In this document: positions 39,880 through 49,953 of the stretch, in pieces
Layout: each line of letters begins with the position of its first letter
How positions within the stretch are numbered: position 1 is the stretch's first letter
Assembly: GCF_001423085.1 (NCBI RefSeq)
Contig: NZ_LMNU01000012.1
Coordinates: 63,091-127,090, forward strand
Source of the DNA: Methylobacterium sp. Leaf125
GTDB taxonomy: Bacteria; Pseudomonadota; Alphaproteobacteria; Rhizobiales; Beijerinckiaceae
Length of the DNA stretch: 64,000 bases
Direction: 5' to 3'
Translations under genes and position numbers: made by a program
Notes under the pieces: generated by a model
What the model was told of the DNA's origin: nothing
Seen by the model: the letters and a program-made list of their open reading frames with translations, nothing else
Databases searched by the model: none

Positions 39880-41460
39880 AGGCTGTGTGAAAACGTGCTG
39901 ATCTGATAGGGTAAATCCCGATCTTGGAGGTCGGGATGAAGCGCTTCATCGCAAGTGAGAACCGTTAGCAGATCACGCTGCTTCCCGATTGCCTGGACGA
40001 CTATATCACCGCCGACAATCCGGTTCGCCTCGTCGAGTTGTTCGTCGATGAGTTCGACCTGACAACGCTCGGCTTTGCAGGCGCCGTGCCGGAGGCCACG
40101 GGCCGTCCCGCCTACCATCCGGCGACGTTGCTCAAGATCTATCTCTACGGCTACCTCAACCGCGTTCCGTCGAGCCGGCGGCTCGAACGCGAGAGCCAGC
40201 GCAACATCGAGTTGATCTGGCTGACCGGTCGGCTGATGCCCGACTTCAAGACGCTGGCCGACTTCCGTAGAGACAATGGCCCGGCGATCCAGGCCGCCTG
40301 CGCGTAATGCGTGGTGCTGTGCCGCCGGCTGGACCTGTTCAGCAAGGCCGTCGTCGCGATCGACGGCAGCAAGTTCAAGGCCGTCAACAACCGCGACAAG
40401 AACTTCACCGCCGCCAAGGTCGAAGCTCGGCTGGCGCAGGTCGAGACGAGCATCGGCTGTTACCTCGCGGCGCTGGACCGGGCCGACCGCGCGCCGAGCG
40501 ACATCGCCGAGGCGCGCACGACGCGGCTCAGGGAGAAGATCGCGGACCTGCGCGAGCAGATGCAGGTTCTCGAAGCGAGAGGCCGGCAGGTCGAGGCTGC
40601 GCCCGATCGCCAGGTCTCACTGACCGATCCCGACGCGCGCTCCATGGCGACCAGCGGCAAGGGCACCGGCATGGTCGGCTACAACGTCCAGGCCGCAGTC
40701 GATGCCGAGCACCACCTGATCGTGGCCCACGCCGTGACCAACGTCGGGAGCGACCGGGTGCAACTCGCGCCGATGGGTCTTCTGGCGCAGGCGGCGACGG
40801 GAAGCGCCACGCTCACGGTGCTGGCCGACCGGGGCTACCTCAACGGGGAACAGGTGCTGGCCTGCGAAGGCACCGGGGTGCTGCCCTGCGTGCCAAAGAT
40901 CCTGACCTCGGGCCATGCCAAGCGCGGCCTCTTCACGGGACAGGACTTCGTCTACGACGCCGAACAGGATCACTACACCTGTCCCGCCGGCCAGCACCTG
41001 ACCAAGGGGCTCGCCCGGTCCGATCGCCAGGCCGATGGCGAGGAGATGGACCACCACCGCAACCTGATGGCCTGTCGCGATTGCGCGCTCAAGCCCCGCT
41101 GCACGCCGGCGCAGACGCGGCGTGTCAAACGCTGGGTGCACGAGGACGTCCTCGACGCGATGCAGGCGCGGCTCGACCGGATGCCCGACGCGATGAAGAT
41201 CCGTCGCCAGACCGTCGAGAACCCGTTCGGCACGCTAAAGGCCTGGATGGGAGCGACCCACTTCCTGACCCGGACCTTGGCGAAGGTCAGAACCGAGATG
41301 AGCCTGCAGGTTCGGGCCTACAACATGAAGCGGATGATCCAGATCTTCGGGGTCGCTCCGCTGATGGCGGCCATCCGGGCCTGAAGGCCACCGCTCCGCT
41401 CTGCGACGCTCTCAGGACATTCGCCTTTAACCTGAGGGATCTAGCGTTCTCACACGGCCT
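39880..41460 (+). mobile_element. IS1182-family insertion sequence
   Basis: Terminal inverted repeats AGGCTGTGTGAAAACG (39880-39895) and CGTTCTCACACGGCCT (41445-41460) match in 14 of 16 positions and enclose one transposase frame of about 1.45 kb. Total length is about 1581 bp, normal for IS1182. The transposase carries two stop codons, so this copy is probably inactive on its own. No clear target duplication was seen. Confidence 0.8.
39936..41384 (+). pseudogene. IS1182-family transposase with two in-frame stop codons
   Basis: One reading frame of 483 codons, from ATG at 39936 (GGAGG just upstream), is interrupted by TAG at 39966 and TAA at 40305 with no frameshift. Read through, it shows the IS1182 pattern: LLPDCLDDYITADNPVRLVE, RPAYHPATLLKIYLYGYL, SRRLERESQRNIELIWLTG, VAIDGSKFKAVN, the DDE core (LADRGYLNGEQ) and the C-terminal zinc-like CPAGQHLTK ... 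CRDCALKPRC with RQTVENPFGTLKAW. Both stops stand where glutamine is usual, consistent with C-to-T changes. Pieces 40038-40307 and 40311-41384 could each be translated, but a complete enzyme needs readthrough. Confidence 0.8.
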
Positions 41461-41676
41461 CGGTGGGAACCGGTCATCCCAAAAAGCCAATTGTGGTGAG
41501 CGGAATCAAGGCGCTCTCTGGCGCAAGATGAGCCTCAGAAACACTTAGGCCGCGCGCGAAGGAATTGCTCCGAAGTTACATTTTCAACGAAGGAATTTCC
41601 GCTCTCCCCCAAATGGGGGATGAAGGTCTTCCAACCCCGCGCTTGAATGTCGCAACACAAAAAAGCGAGGGCGGTC

Positions 41677-41916
41677 ATGCTTGATAGATGGACGATGGCG
41701 CCATGGATGCGCCGGCGACTTGCCCGGCACGTGCGTCGGGGTACGAGTGATCGCATGATCGCGTGCCTCATTAATCCGGCGCCCGGCTCCGTGTCCGAGA
41801 GTGTCGCGCCGCCCGCGCAGAGAGCTGAAATCACCGTCGAGTACGATCTTTCGAACGTCATCCTGTTCCGCGCGCTCGCGGCGAACCGGGCGGGCGCGGG
41901 CCGGGACGCCCGCTGA
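41677..41916 (+). CDS. Possible small hypothetical protein
   Basis: A 79-residue frame from ATG at 41677 (GAGGGCGG a few bases upstream). The N-terminal half is very basic (APWMRRRLARHVRRGTSDRM); the second half is neutral with ITVEYDLSNVILFRAL. No relative is recognised. An in-frame ATG at 41647 lacks a ribosome site. The opposite strand has an open frame (41535-41861) of similar length, so coding is uncertain. It ends 8 bases from the convergent LuxR gene. Confidence 0.3.
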   Translation: MLDRWTMAPWMRRRLARHVRRGTSDRMIACLINPAPGSVSESVAPPAQRAEITVEYDLSNVILFRALAANRAGAGRDAR

Positions 41917-41924
41917 CGCCGCGG

Positions 41925-43019
41925 TCAGCGGATCAGGCTGAAGCCCGAGATCAGCCGGGCCAGATCGACCTGACGGGTGACGCCTGTCTTGGCGAAGATC
42001 GCCTTGACCTGACTGCGAATAGTTTCCGGCCGCACGCTCTGCTGAACGGCGAGGATCGAGATGGTCGCGCCGTCCGCGATGCCCCGCGCGATCCGTGCCT
42101 CGGCGGCCGTGAGGTCGAACAGTCCCGACAGCAGTTCGGTGCCCGGCACGGGACGCGGCAGGACGGGGGCCGCCACCATCAGCATGGTACCGCCACCGAA
42201 GACGTCCTGGGCCTGACCGCGCATGGGCAGCAGGTGGAGCACCATGGCGGGATGGTCGTCGTCGGCCGGGATCGGGATCGAGCGCGCCGCCTGGGCCCGC
42301 TGTCCGGCGAGCACGTCCGCCATCAGGGCATCCGCGCCCGGATGGGCAAGGGTGGCCCGCTCACGCTGATCGCGCACCACGCGCGGCACCAGGCCGGCGA
42401 AGCCCGCATTGCGTTCCTGCAGGCGCCCATCGGGCGAAACCACGGCCGCCGGGAGGCCCATGACCTCCAGGGCCCCCACCGCAGCGCGCGCCCGCTCCAG
42501 CTTCAAGCGGGCCGAGACCAGGGCCGCGCGACCGAGATGCGGCCGCAGGGAGTCGAGGATCGCCGTCGCGGACTGCGGGACCGGGCCATCCTTGTAGCGA
42601 CGCTCGATGCTGAAGATCAGCGTATCGCCGGTGGTGAGCGGGCAGGCCGTGGCCGCACCCCAGCCCAGACCGCGCGGACGCAGGAATTGCTGGATCAGGA
42701 CGTCCTGCTCCAGTTCGGCCTGGGTGTAGACGTCCTTCTCGCGGACGAAGCCCGCATGCCGGGCGCCGAGGAGCTTCGCCGTGCGCTGGCCGGCGCTGCT
42801 CCAGCCCCCGGCGGCGAAATCGGCCATGACCTGATCGAGGGACTCGCTGTTGATCCAGCGATGGGATTCGAGGTCGGCCGCGATCAGGACCGTTCCCTGG
42901 GCCCCGGCGATGTCGGCGAGCTGATCCAGGACCGCAGGCCAGAGTTCGGGGAGGATCGCAGCCTCGTAGATGAGGTCCGTCAGGGTTTCGAATTCACCCT
43001 GTCCCGAGGACTCCCGCAC
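41925..43019 (-). CDS. LuxR-type (C-terminal HTH) transcriptional regulator
   Basis: A protein of about 364 residues. The C-terminal 60 residues form a LuxR/FixJ helix-turn-helix: FDLTAAEARIARGIADGATI, then RPETIRSQVKAIFAKTGVTRQVDLARLI, where T-x-A-E-A-R and the final K-x-x-V positions are conserved. The N-terminal 290 residues have no recognised domain but contain a PAS-like stretch (VMGLPAAVVSPDGRLQERNAGF). GTG at 43019 is chosen; the frame is open to an ATG at 43136 through sequence that does not look coding. It is divergent from the TetR gene and may regulate it. Confidence 0.8.
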   Translation of the reverse strand: MRESSGQGEFETLTDLIYEAAILPELWPAVLDQLADIAGAQGTVLIAADLESHRWINSESLDQVMADFAAGGWSSAGQRTAKLLGARHAGFVREKDVYTQAELEQDVLIQQFLRPRGLGWGAATACPLTTGDTLIFSIERRYKDGPVPQSATAILDSLRPHLGRAALVSARLKLERARAAVGALEVMGLPAAVVSPDGRLQERNAGFAGLVPRVVRDQRERATLAHPGADALMADVLAGQRAQAARSIPIPADDDHPAMVLHLLPMRGQAQDVFGGGTMLMVAAPVLPRPVPGTELLSGLFDLTAAEARIARGIADGATISILAVQQSVRPETIRSQVKAIFAKTGVTRQVDLARLISGFSLIR

Positions 43020-43271
43020 GGCCAATGACCCACATCCCAGGGTGTCTATTTCGTAAAGACCATACAGCCAAAGTTTCCCGCTCGCCAAGGGTATTTGTGG
43101 CAAATTCCCGTGATCTGCCCGCTGGATACGGGGCACCCGACGTGATTTCGTCGGTGTGGCGTCGGGGAGGTCTCGTCAGCCGATCCCTTCGTGTTAGGGG
43201 AAAGGGAGACGGGGAACCTTCAGCCGACACGACCGGTCATGTCGAGTCGGAGCGGGGGCGGGGAGTGTGGC

Positions 43272-43919
43272 GTGCGGCATTGGCGCGAAGGACCGGGTGA
43301 CCGGCGAAGCTACCACCACGGCAACCTCAAGGAGGCGCTGATCGAGGCTGCGCGCCGCTTCATCGCCGAGCGCGGCATCGGCGGCTTCACGCTGGTGGAT
43401 GCGGCCCGCCTCGTCGGCGTCACGCCGGCGGCGCTCTACCGCCATTTCCGCGGGCGGGAGGCGCTGCTCGAAGAGGTGGCGGGACGAGGGTTTGCCGACT
43501 TGGCCGAGCGGCTCGCCCGCGCCCTGACCGCGAAGGGCACGCCGCTGGAGCGGTTCACCCGGATGGGCGAGGCCTACCTGGCCTTCGCCGAGGAGGAGCC
43601 CGGCTACTACGCGGCGATCTTCGAGACCCGCGGCCTCGCCGCCGCCGTGCCGAACGCGGTGCCGAGCGCGCGCCCGAGCCCGTTCGACCTGCTCGTGGAA
43701 GCCCTCCAGGCGACCTTCCCGGAGGGGTTCGGCGGTGTCGCGCCCCGGTTTATCGCGCTCGAGGTCTGGGCGCTGGCGCACGGCCTCGCGACCCTGTCCG
43801 CGTCCGGGCACCTGCCGAAATCCGCCGGCATGCCGGACAAGTACGAGCTGCTGCGCGCCGGCGTGCTGGCTCTCGTCCACGGCGCCGCGTCGGGCGGGCG
43901 GACGCGCGAACAGCCCTGA
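43272..43919 (+). CDS. TetR/AcrR family transcriptional regulator
   Basis: A 215-residue regulator. The N-terminal HTH includes GGFTLVDAARLVGVTPAALY and RHFRGREALLEEVAGRGF; the C-terminal ligand domain (about 80-215) matches the WHG/TetR_C_33-like group (FAEEEPGYYAAIFETRG). GTG at 43272 with GGGAG 6 bases upstream is preferred; ATG at 43239 is an alternative without a ribosome site. TetR proteins usually repress neighbouring genes; the divergent LuxR gene is the obvious candidate target. The ligand is unknown. Confidence 0.88.
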   Translation: MRHWREGPGDRRSYHHGNLKEALIEAARRFIAERGIGGFTLVDAARLVGVTPAALYRHFRGREALLEEVAGRGFADLAERLARALTAKGTPLERFTRMGEAYLAFAEEEPGYYAAIFETRGLAAAVPNAVPSARPSPFDLLVEALQATFPEGFGGVAPRFIALEVWALAHGLATLSASGHLPKSAGMPDKYELLRAGVLALVHGAASGGRTREQP

Positions 43920-43997
43920 CCGGATGGGCGCCCCTTGAAAGCGTGCACGTCCATCCGCAAGTGAATGTCGTTCACATTTACATTGGAGCCGTGAGCC

Positions 43998-44450
43998 GTG
44001 AGCTTCTCTTCCTCTCCCTTCACCACCGGGAAGGTCTGCCGTAGCGGCCCCTTCCCCAAGCGATCCCTGGAAATCGGCGCCATCGTCGTCGCCTTCGTCT
44101 ATTGGTGGCCCCTGGCCGCCGCTTACATCGCCTGGAAGGTCGCGGGCTATCCTGCGCTCAGCGAGTTGCGGGGCCTCGCCGGCCGCGGCCTCTCGTGGAA
44201 CGCGGGAGCCACCCGCTCGCGCTTCGCCGCGGCGTTCGAGGCGGCCAATGGCGGCAACACCGGCAACCTCGCCTTCGACGCCTACCGTCGCAGCGAGATC
44301 GAGCGGCTCGACGCCCAGCGCCGTGCCCTCCAGGAGGAGAGCCGCGCCTTCGCCGAGTTCGTCGAGGAGCTGAAGCGGGCCAAGGACCGCGAGCAGTTCG
44401 ACGCTTTCATGCAGAAGCGCCGCAGCGCGGACACGACCCGCTCGGTCTGA
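43998..44450 (+). CDS. DUF2852 family membrane protein
   Basis: A 150-residue protein with one or two N-terminal membrane segments ([23 protein letters not shown]). A cytoplasmic helical tail has the family motif [40 protein letters not shown] and [12 protein letters not shown]2852 is found in Hyphomicrobiales; function unknown. The start is GTG at 43998. It is followed by a strong terminator and stands as a single gene. Confidence 0.85.
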   Translation: MSFSSSPFTTGKVCRSGPFPKRSLEIGAIVVAFVYWWPLAAAYIAWKVAGYPALSELRGLAGRGLSWNAGATRSRFAAAFEAANGGNTGNLAFDAYRRSEIERLDAQRRALQEESRAFAEFVEELKRAKDREQFDAFMQKRRSADTTRSV

Positions 44451-44473
44451 GCGGCGGTCTTCACCTGACCATC

Positions 44474-44506
44474 GGGGCTTCCGGCGCAGGCCGGGAGCCC
44501 CTTTTT
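44474..44506 (+). terminator. Rho-independent terminator after the DUF2852 gene
   Basis: A 12-bp stem (GGGGCTTCCGGC / GCCGGGAGCCCC, one T-G wobble, loop GCAG) followed by TTTTT, 23 bases after the stop codon. Confidence 0.85.
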
Positions 44507-44656
44507 CGTGGAAGCGGCCCCCGCCATGGCCCTCGCTCGGACTGCTGCGATGCTCTAGAAAACCGGTCTCGGTCTTGCCTGGGTCTCCCCCGCGCCGTCG
44601 ATCAGACCTCGGCCCAGGAATTTGGCAGCAGACCCCGGCCCCATGGAGTTCCAGCG

Positions 44657-45298
44657 ATGCAGGCAGCCGCCGCGACCGTCCGGGTGGTCGACCACCCCCT
44701 CGTCCAGCACAAGCTGACCCTGCTGCGCCAGCGCGAACGCTCGACCAAGGGCTTCCGCCAGATCCTCAACGAGATCGGCATGCTGCTGGCCTACGAGGTC
44801 ACCCGCGACCTGCCGCTGGAAACCGTGACGATCGAGACGCCGATCCAGTCGATGGAGGCGCCGCAGATCGCCGGCAAGAAGCTGGTCCTGGCGCCGATCC
44901 TGCGCGCCGGTGTCGGCTTCCTCGACGGCATGCTGTCCCTGGTGCCGTCCGCCCGCGTGGCGCATGTCGGGCTCTACCGTGATCCCGAGACCCTGGAAGC
45001 GGTGGAATACTACTTCAAGGCGCCCTCGGACCTGGTCGATCGCACGGTCCTGGTGCTCGACCCGATGCTGGCGACCGCGAACTCGGCGGTGGCGGCGATC
45101 AACCTGCTGAAGCAGCGCGGCGCGCAGGACCTGCGCTTCGTCTGCCTGCTCGCCGCCCCGGAGGGCATCGCCCGGCTCCAGGCCGCCCACCCGGACGTGC
45201 CGGTCTGGACCGCGGCCATCGACAGCCATCTCAACGACCACGGCTATATCGTCCCGGGCCTCGGCGATGCCGGCGACCGGATGTACGGCACCCGCTGA
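44657..45298 (+). CDS. upp: Uracil phosphoribosyltransferase
   Basis: A 213-residue UPRT that converts uracil and PRPP to UMP. It has the family blocks [36 protein letters not shown], the PRPP loop [18 protein letters not shown] and the C-terminal uracil-binding [21 protein letters not shown] at 44657 starts the protein at the family position; the open frame upstream to 44102 is not coding in this frame. It stands between a terminator and the quinone reductase gene. Confidence 0.96.
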   Translation: MQAAAATVRVVDHPLVQHKLTLLRQRERSTKGFRQILNEIGMLLAYEVTRDLPLETVTIETPIQSMEAPQIAGKKLVLAPILRAGVGFLDGMLSLVPSARVAHVGLYRDPETLEAVEYYFKAPSDLVDRTVLVLDPMLATANSAVAAINLLKQRGAQDLRFVCLLAAPEGIARLQAAHPDVPVWTAAIDSHLNDHGYIVPGLGDAGDRMYGTR

Positions 45299-45374
45299 GG
45301 CAGCGCCCAGGCGGCGCGACCTTGCCAAGCACCGTCCGGGCGGCACATGACGGGGCTTCCAGGAGGAGACCCCG

Positions 45375-46385
45375 ATGACAGCCAGCCTGCCCGAGACCAT
45401 GCGACAGATCCGCTTCAAGGGCGCCGGCGGGCCGGACGTGCTGGCCCTGGAGACGGTGCCGCTGCCGCAGCCCGGACCCGGTCAGGTGCTCATCGAAGTG
45501 GTCGCCGCCGGGATCAACCGGCCGGACATCCAGCAGCGCGAGGGCAAGTACCCGCCGCCGAAGGGGGCCACCGAGATCCCCGGCCTCGAGGTCGCCGGCC
45601 GGATCGTCGCCCTGGGTGAGGGCGTCTCCGGCGTCGCGATCGGCGACGCGGTCTGTGCCCTGGTGATCAGCGGCGGCTATGCCGAGTTCGCCGTGGCCGA
45701 GATCGGCCAGTGCCTGCCGAAGCCGTCGTCGCTTTCTCTGATCGAGGCCGGCGGCCTGCCGGAGAACTACTTCACCGTCTACAGCACCGTGATCGAGCGT
45801 GGGCGCCTCAAGCCCGGCGAGTCCTTCCTCGTCCATGGCGGATCGAGCGGCATCGGCTCGACCGCGATCCAGATCGCTAAGCATCACGGCGCGCGGGTCT
45901 TCGCCACCGCCGGTTCGGCCGAGAAGTGCGCCTTCTGCCGCGACCTGGGCGCCGAGGCGGCGATCAACTACCGCGAAGCCGACTTCGCCGAGGAGGTGAA
46001 GCGGCTTACCGACGGAAACGGCGTCGACGTCATCCTCGACATGGTCGGGGCGCCTTACCTCGCCAAGAACCTTTCGGCCCTGGCGATCGAGGGGCGCCTC
46101 GTGCAGATCGCCTTCATGCAGGGCTACAAGGTCGATGCCTTCAGCATGACCCCGATCATGATGAAGCGCCTGACCTTCACCGGCGCGACGCTTCGGGCGC
46201 GTCCGAAGGCCGAGAAGGCGGCGATCGCCGAAGGCCTGGCCCGGGATGTCTGGCCGCTGCTGGAGGCCGGGACGATCCGCCCGATCATCCATGCCACCTT
46301 CCCGTTGGAAGAGGCCCGTCAGGCGCACGAATTGATGGAGTCGAGCGCCCATCTCGGCAAGATCATGCTGGTCACCGGCCGCTAG
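45375..46385 (+). CDS. NAD(P)H-quinone oxidoreductase (zinc-independent MDR family)
   Basis: A 336-residue medium-chain reductase of the quinone oxidoreductase (PIG3/Qor) type. The catalytic domain has AAGINRPDIQQREGKYPPP; the Rossmann domain has FLVHGGSSGIGSTAIQIAK and DVILDMVGAPYLAKNLSAL. No zinc ligands are present. It reduces quinones or enones by NADPH. A GGAGGAGA ribosome site precedes ATG at 45375. It follows upp by 76 bases. Confidence 0.93.
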   Translation: MTASLPETMRQIRFKGAGGPDVLALETVPLPQPGPGQVLIEVVAAGINRPDIQQREGKYPPPKGATEIPGLEVAGRIVALGEGVSGVAIGDAVCALVISGGYAEFAVAEIGQCLPKPSSLSLIEAGGLPENYFTVYSTVIERGRLKPGESFLVHGGSSGIGSTAIQIAKHHGARVFATAGSAEKCAFCRDLGAEAAINYREADFAEEVKRLTDGNGVDVILDMVGAPYLAKNLSALAIEGRLVQIAFMQGYKVDAFSMTPIMMKRLTFTGATLRARPKAEKAAIAEGLARDVWPLLEAGTIRPIIHATFPLEEARQAHELMESSAHLGKIMLVTGR

Positions 46386-46516
46386 GCCGAACCTCGGCGG
46401 GAACTCCGCTCTCGACCCTCGCGTTTCAGACCCGAGCAGGAATCACGAGCCGAATCCATGGGGATCGGTGCTCGGGTCGAAACATCGGTCTTCAGGACCG
46501 TTCAAGCGAGGATCGC

Positions 46517-46819
46517 ATGGCAGAGAAACTACACGGTCAGGAAGCCCGGCAGGGCAATCGCGGCAAGCCGGTGCTCTACGTTCTCGTGGCCAGCCTCGTG
46601 CTGCTCGCGATCGCCATCACCGGCCTGATGACTTGGCAGGGCGCGAATTCGCCGAAGGACTATGCCAGCCAGAGCCAGGACGCCTCCCGCCAGGAGGTGA
46701 CGGGCTCCGTGAAGGGGTCGTCCAACGCCACCTCGTCGTCGAACACCGGTTCGGTGCCGGCCGCGAACCCGGCCTATCCGAGCCCGGCCCAGCCGGCCGC
46801 GAACGGCAACAAGCAGTAA
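46517..46819 (+). CDS. Small single-span membrane protein
   Basis: A 100-residue protein. The first 18 residues are hydrophilic, then a membrane segment (VLYVLVASLVLLAIAITGLMTW) and a 55-residue Ser/Asn/Pro/Ala-rich tail predicted to be periplasmic and disordered. A GCGAGGA site lies before ATG at 46517. No family is recognised. The longer in-frame stretch upstream is antisense or overlapping sequence of the quinone reductase gene in another frame. Confidence 0.65.
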   Translation: MAEKLHGQEARQGNRGKPVLYVLVASLVLLAIAITGLMTWQGANSPKDYASQSQDASRQEVTGSVKGSSNATSSSNTGSVPAANPAYPSPAQPAANGNKQ

Positions 46820-46845
46820 CAGCGGATCGCCCGTGCCGGTCCGCC

Positions 46846-47727
46846 TCAGCGGGTCGGCACGGGCGTCTCGCCGCGATAATCGTAGAACCCGCGCTTGGAC
46901 TTGCGTCCGAGCCAGCCGGCCTCGACGTATTTTACGAGCAGCGGACAGGGCCGGTACTTGGAATCGGCCAGCCCCTCGTAGAGCACCTGCATCACCGACA
47001 GGCAGGTATCGAGGCCGATGAAGTCGGCGAGCTGCAGCGGACCCATGGGGTGGTTCGCGCCGAGGCGCATCGCCGTATCGATCGACTCCACCGAACCGAC
47101 ACCCTCGTAGAGCGTGTAGATCGCCTCGTTGATCATCGGCAGCAGGATGCGGTTGACGATGAAGGCCGGAAAATCCTCCGACATCGTCGAGGTCTTGCCG
47201 AGCTTGGCGATGAAGGCCTTGGCCGATTCGTAGGTCGGATCTTCCGTGGCGATGCCGCGGATGAGCTCGACGAGCTGCATCACCGGCACGGGATTCATGA
47301 AGTGGATGCCGATGAAGCGCTCCGGTCGGTCCGTCGAGGCGGCGAGGCGCGTGATCGAGATTGACGAGGTGTTGGTGGCGATCAGCGCGTCGGGCTTCAG
47401 CGAGGCGCACAGCGTGCTGAAGATCTGGCGCTTGGTCGATTCGTCTTCGGTGGCCGCCTCGATGACGAGGTCGCAGGGCGCGAGGTCGTCGAAGCTCTCC
47501 GCCGCCACGATCCGGGACACCGCGCTGCGGCGCTGATCGTCCGCGATGGTGCCCTTGGCCACCTGCCGCGCGAGATTGCCGTCGACGGTCGCGAGGCCGT
47601 TGTGAATGCGGGCCGGGTCGCGGTCGTTCAGGCGGACGTCGAGCCCCGCCATCGCACAGACATGTGCGATGCCGCTGCCCATCTGTCCGGCGCCGATGAT
47701 GCCGACCGTCCTGATATCGATGCCCAT
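46846..47727 (-). CDS. 3-hydroxybutyryl-CoA dehydrogenase
   Basis: A 293-residue short 3-hydroxyacyl-CoA dehydrogenase. It has the NAD-binding site TVGIIGAGQMGSGIAHVCAM, ATNTSSISITRLA, the catalytic His-containing GIHFMNPVPVMQLVE and the C-terminal HPMGPLQLADFIGLDT. It interconverts acetoacetyl-CoA and 3-hydroxybutyryl-CoA, used in butyrate/PHB cycling and in the ethylmalonyl-CoA pathway. ATG at 47727 starts the family sequence. It is downstream of etfA by 187 bases on the same strand. Confidence 0.93.
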   Translation of the reverse strand: MGIDIRTVGIIGAGQMGSGIAHVCAMAGLDVRLNDRDPARIHNGLATVDGNLARQVAKGTIADDQRRSAVSRIVAAESFDDLAPCDLVIEAATEDESTKRQIFSTLCASLKPDALIATNTSSISITRLAASTDRPERFIGIHFMNPVPVMQLVELIRGIATEDPTYESAKAFIAKLGKTSTMSEDFPAFIVNRILLPMINEAIYTLYEGVGSVESIDTAMRLGANHPMGPLQLADFIGLDTCLSVMQVLYEGLADSKYRPCPLLVKYVEAGWLGRKSKRGFYDYRGETPVPTR

Positions 47728-47914
47728 CGTCTGCACTCGCACCCCTGGAGCGTCCCGCCGTTGCGATCCGGGCCCCGCCCGGCCGCCGGGGGCGCCCGCC
47801 TCGCTTATAACGTTTCGCGGTCGCAGCGTCCTAGAGCATTTCCACGCCGGGAGGCCATCCGTACCGGTCGGCCGATCCGCGCGACGCGCACCGGCCGGCC
47901 GTGACCGCTCGGTC

Positions 47915-48862
47915 TCAGCTCTTCGCCTTGGCAATCTCGGACTGCAGCTCGGGGACGATCTGGAACAGGTCGCCCACGAGGCCGTAATCCGCCACCTGGA
48001 AGATCGGCGCGTCCTCGTCCTTATTGATGGCGACGATGACCTTCGAGTCCTTCATGCCGGCGAGGTGCTGGATCGCGCCCGAGATGCCGACGGCGACGTA
48101 GAGGTCCGGCGCCACGACCTTGCCGGTCTGGCCGACCTGCCAGTCATTGGGGGCATAGCCCGCATCGACGGCGGCGCGTGAGGCGCCCACGGCAGCGCCG
48201 AGCATGTCCGCCAGGGGCTCGATCAGCTCCTTGAACTTGTCCGAGGAGCCGAGCGACCGGCCGCCGGAGACGATGATCTTGGCGGCGGCCAGCTCGGGAC
48301 GGTCGGACTTGGCGATCTCCTCGCCCTTGAAGCTCGATTTGCCGGAAGAGGCGGCCGTCTGCACCGGCTCGATCGCCGCGGCGGCGCCACCCTCGCCGGC
48401 CGGCTTGAAGGCCGCCATGCGGACGGTGATCACCTTCTTGCCCGCACCGGCCTGCACGGTTTGGATCGCGTTGCCGGCGTAGATCGGGCGCTCGAAGGTG
48501 TCGGGCGAGACCACGCTGATGATGTCCGAGATCTGGGCGACGTCGAGGAGGGCGGCCACCCGCGGCAGCACGTTCTTGCCGGTGGTGGAGGCCGCTGCGA
48601 CGAGGTTGTCGTAGGGCTCTGCCAGGGAGACGACGAGCGCGGCAGTCGGCTCGGCGAGGAGGTGATCGTAGGCCGCGTCCTCGGCCAGCAGCACCTTCTC
48701 GACGCCGTCGAGCTTGGCCGCGGCCTCGGCGGCGGGGCGGCTGCCGGCACCCGCCACGAGGGCGTGCACGGATCCGCCCAGGGCGACGGCGGCCGTCAGC
48801 GCCTTCAGGCTCGCGTCGCGGACCGCGCCGTTGTCGTGCTCGATGAGGAGTAGGGTGGCCAT
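47915..48862 (-). CDS. etfA: Electron transfer flavoprotein alpha subunit
   Basis: A 315-residue EtfA. The N-terminal domain starts [20 protein letters not shown]. The FAD-binding domain has [40 protein letters not shown] and the C-terminal [20 protein letters not shown] with [20 protein letters not shown]. EtfAB carries electrons from acyl-CoA dehydrogenases to ETF-quinone oxidoreductase. It is the second gene of the etfBA pair, 101 bases after etfB. Confidence 0.96.
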   Translation of the reverse strand: MATLLLIEHDNGAVRDASLKALTAAVALGGSVHALVAGAGSRPAAEAAAKLDGVEKVLLAEDAAYDHLLAEPTAALVVSLAEPYDNLVAAASTTGKNVLPRVAALLDVAQISDIISVVSPDTFERPIYAGNAIQTVQAGAGKKVITVRMAAFKPAGEGGAAAAIEPVQTAASSGKSSFKGEEIAKSDRPELAAAKIIVSGGRSLGSSDKFKELIEPLADMLGAAVGASRAAVDAGYAPNDWQVGQTGKVVAPDLYVAVGISGAIQHLAGMKDSKVIVAINKDEDAPIFQVADYGLVGDLFQIVPELQSEIAKAKS

Positions 48863-48963
48863 GGTGTGCGAACCTCGAAATCGATCAGCAGGAGGGTCCC
48901 GGACCCCGTCTCACCCGCCGCGTCGACGCGGCGGGCTCTTGAAGCCATCGGCTGGGCGGCGTC

Positions 48964-49713
48964 TCAGAGGACCCCGGCCTCGCCCTTCAGCTTCTGCACG
49001 AGCTCGGCCGGGGATCCGACCTTGATGCCGGCCTTGCGCCCGGCGGGCTCGACGGTCTTGAGCACGGTGACCCGCGGGGTCACGTCGACGCCGAGCGCAT
49101 CGGGGGCCAGCTCCTCGAGGGGCTTCTTCTTGGCCTTCATGATGTTGGGCAGCGAGGCGTAGCGCGGCTCGTTGAGACGCAGGTCCGTGGTGACGATGGC
49201 CGGCAGGGTCAGGGTCACGGTCTGGAGGCCGCCGTCGATCTCGCGCGTGACGTCGATCGAGCCTTCGCCGAACTCCAGCTTGAAGGCGAAGGTGCCCTGG
49301 GGCCAGTCGAGGAGGGCCGCCAGCATCTGGCCGGTCTGATTCGAATCGTCGTCGATGGCCTGCTTGCCGAGGATGACGAGGCCGGGGGCCTCCTTCTCGA
49401 CCAGGGCCTTCAGGATCTTGGCCACCGCCAGCGGCTCGACCACGCCGTCGGTCTTCACCAGGATCGCCCGGTCGGCGCCCATGGCGAGGGCGGTGCGAAG
49501 GGTCTCCTGCGCCTGCTGCGGACCGATGGAGACGGCGACGATCTCGCTGACCTTGCCCTTCTCCTTCAGGCGAATCGCTTCCTCGACGGCAATCTCGTCG
49601 AAGGGATTCATCGACATCTTGACGTTGGCGAGGTCCACGCCCGAACCGTCGGCCTTGACCCGGATCTTGACGTTGTAGTCGACGACCCGCTTGACGGGCA
49701 CCAGAACCTTCAT
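48964..49713 (-). CDS. etfB: Electron transfer flavoprotein beta subunit
   Basis: A 249-residue EtfB starting [19 protein letters not shown]. It has the signature [20 protein letters not shown], the AMP-binding region ([27 protein letters not shown]) and the recognition-loop segment [19 protein letters not shown] that docks on acyl-CoA dehydrogenases. ATG at 49713 is the family start; GTG at 49722 would add three residues and sits too close to GGAGG. It leads the etfBA operon and has a candidate promoter at 49824-49852. Confidence 0.96.
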   Translation of the reverse strand: MKVLVPVKRVVDYNVKIRVKADGSGVDLANVKMSMNPFDEIAVEEAIRLKEKGKVSEIVAVSIGPQQAQETLRTALAMGADRAILVKTDGVVEPLAVAKILKALVEKEAPGLVILGKQAIDDDSNQTGQMLAALLDWPQGTFAFKLEFGEGSIDVTREIDGGLQTVTLTLPAIVTTDLRLNEPRYASLPNIMKAKKKPLEELAPDALGVDVTPRVTVLKTVEPAGRKAGIKVGSPAELVQKLKGEAGVL

Positions 49714-49823
49714 GGCGTTCACAATCCTCCGCGCGGATAATATTTTTCGACCAGGCCGGCGCGGCGCGCAAAGGAACTCCGGGACACCCGGAACTCCAGA
49801 ACCCTGGTCATTGAGGCGGCGGA

Positions 49824-49852
49824 CCGTAACGGCCTCATTTCCGCCTTGTCAA
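49824..49852 (-). promoter_or_regulatory. Candidate promoter of etfBA
   Basis: On the minus strand a perfect -35 TTGACA (49852-49847) stands 17 bases before TTACGG (49829-49824), a weak -10 of the alphaproteobacterial kind. It lies about 110 bases before etfB. Confidence 0.45.
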
Positions 49853-49953
49853 CGCGCCCTGCAGCCGCCTGTCCGGGCGGGGGTCTTCGCGGACCGATGG
49901 CCGGCCGCGTGGGCTCGGGTTCGCCGCCCGCTGGTATTCCGAATGCCTGTGCC

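Noticed and set aside
41606..41619. CCCCC-AAAT-GGGGG hairpin right of the IS
   Set aside because: The stem is only 5 bp and there is no T-tract; too weak to call a terminator.
41535..41861. Minus-strand open frame of 108 codons after the IS
   Set aside because: It overlaps another weak frame, has no ribosome site and no recognisable motif; at most one of the two frames is real.
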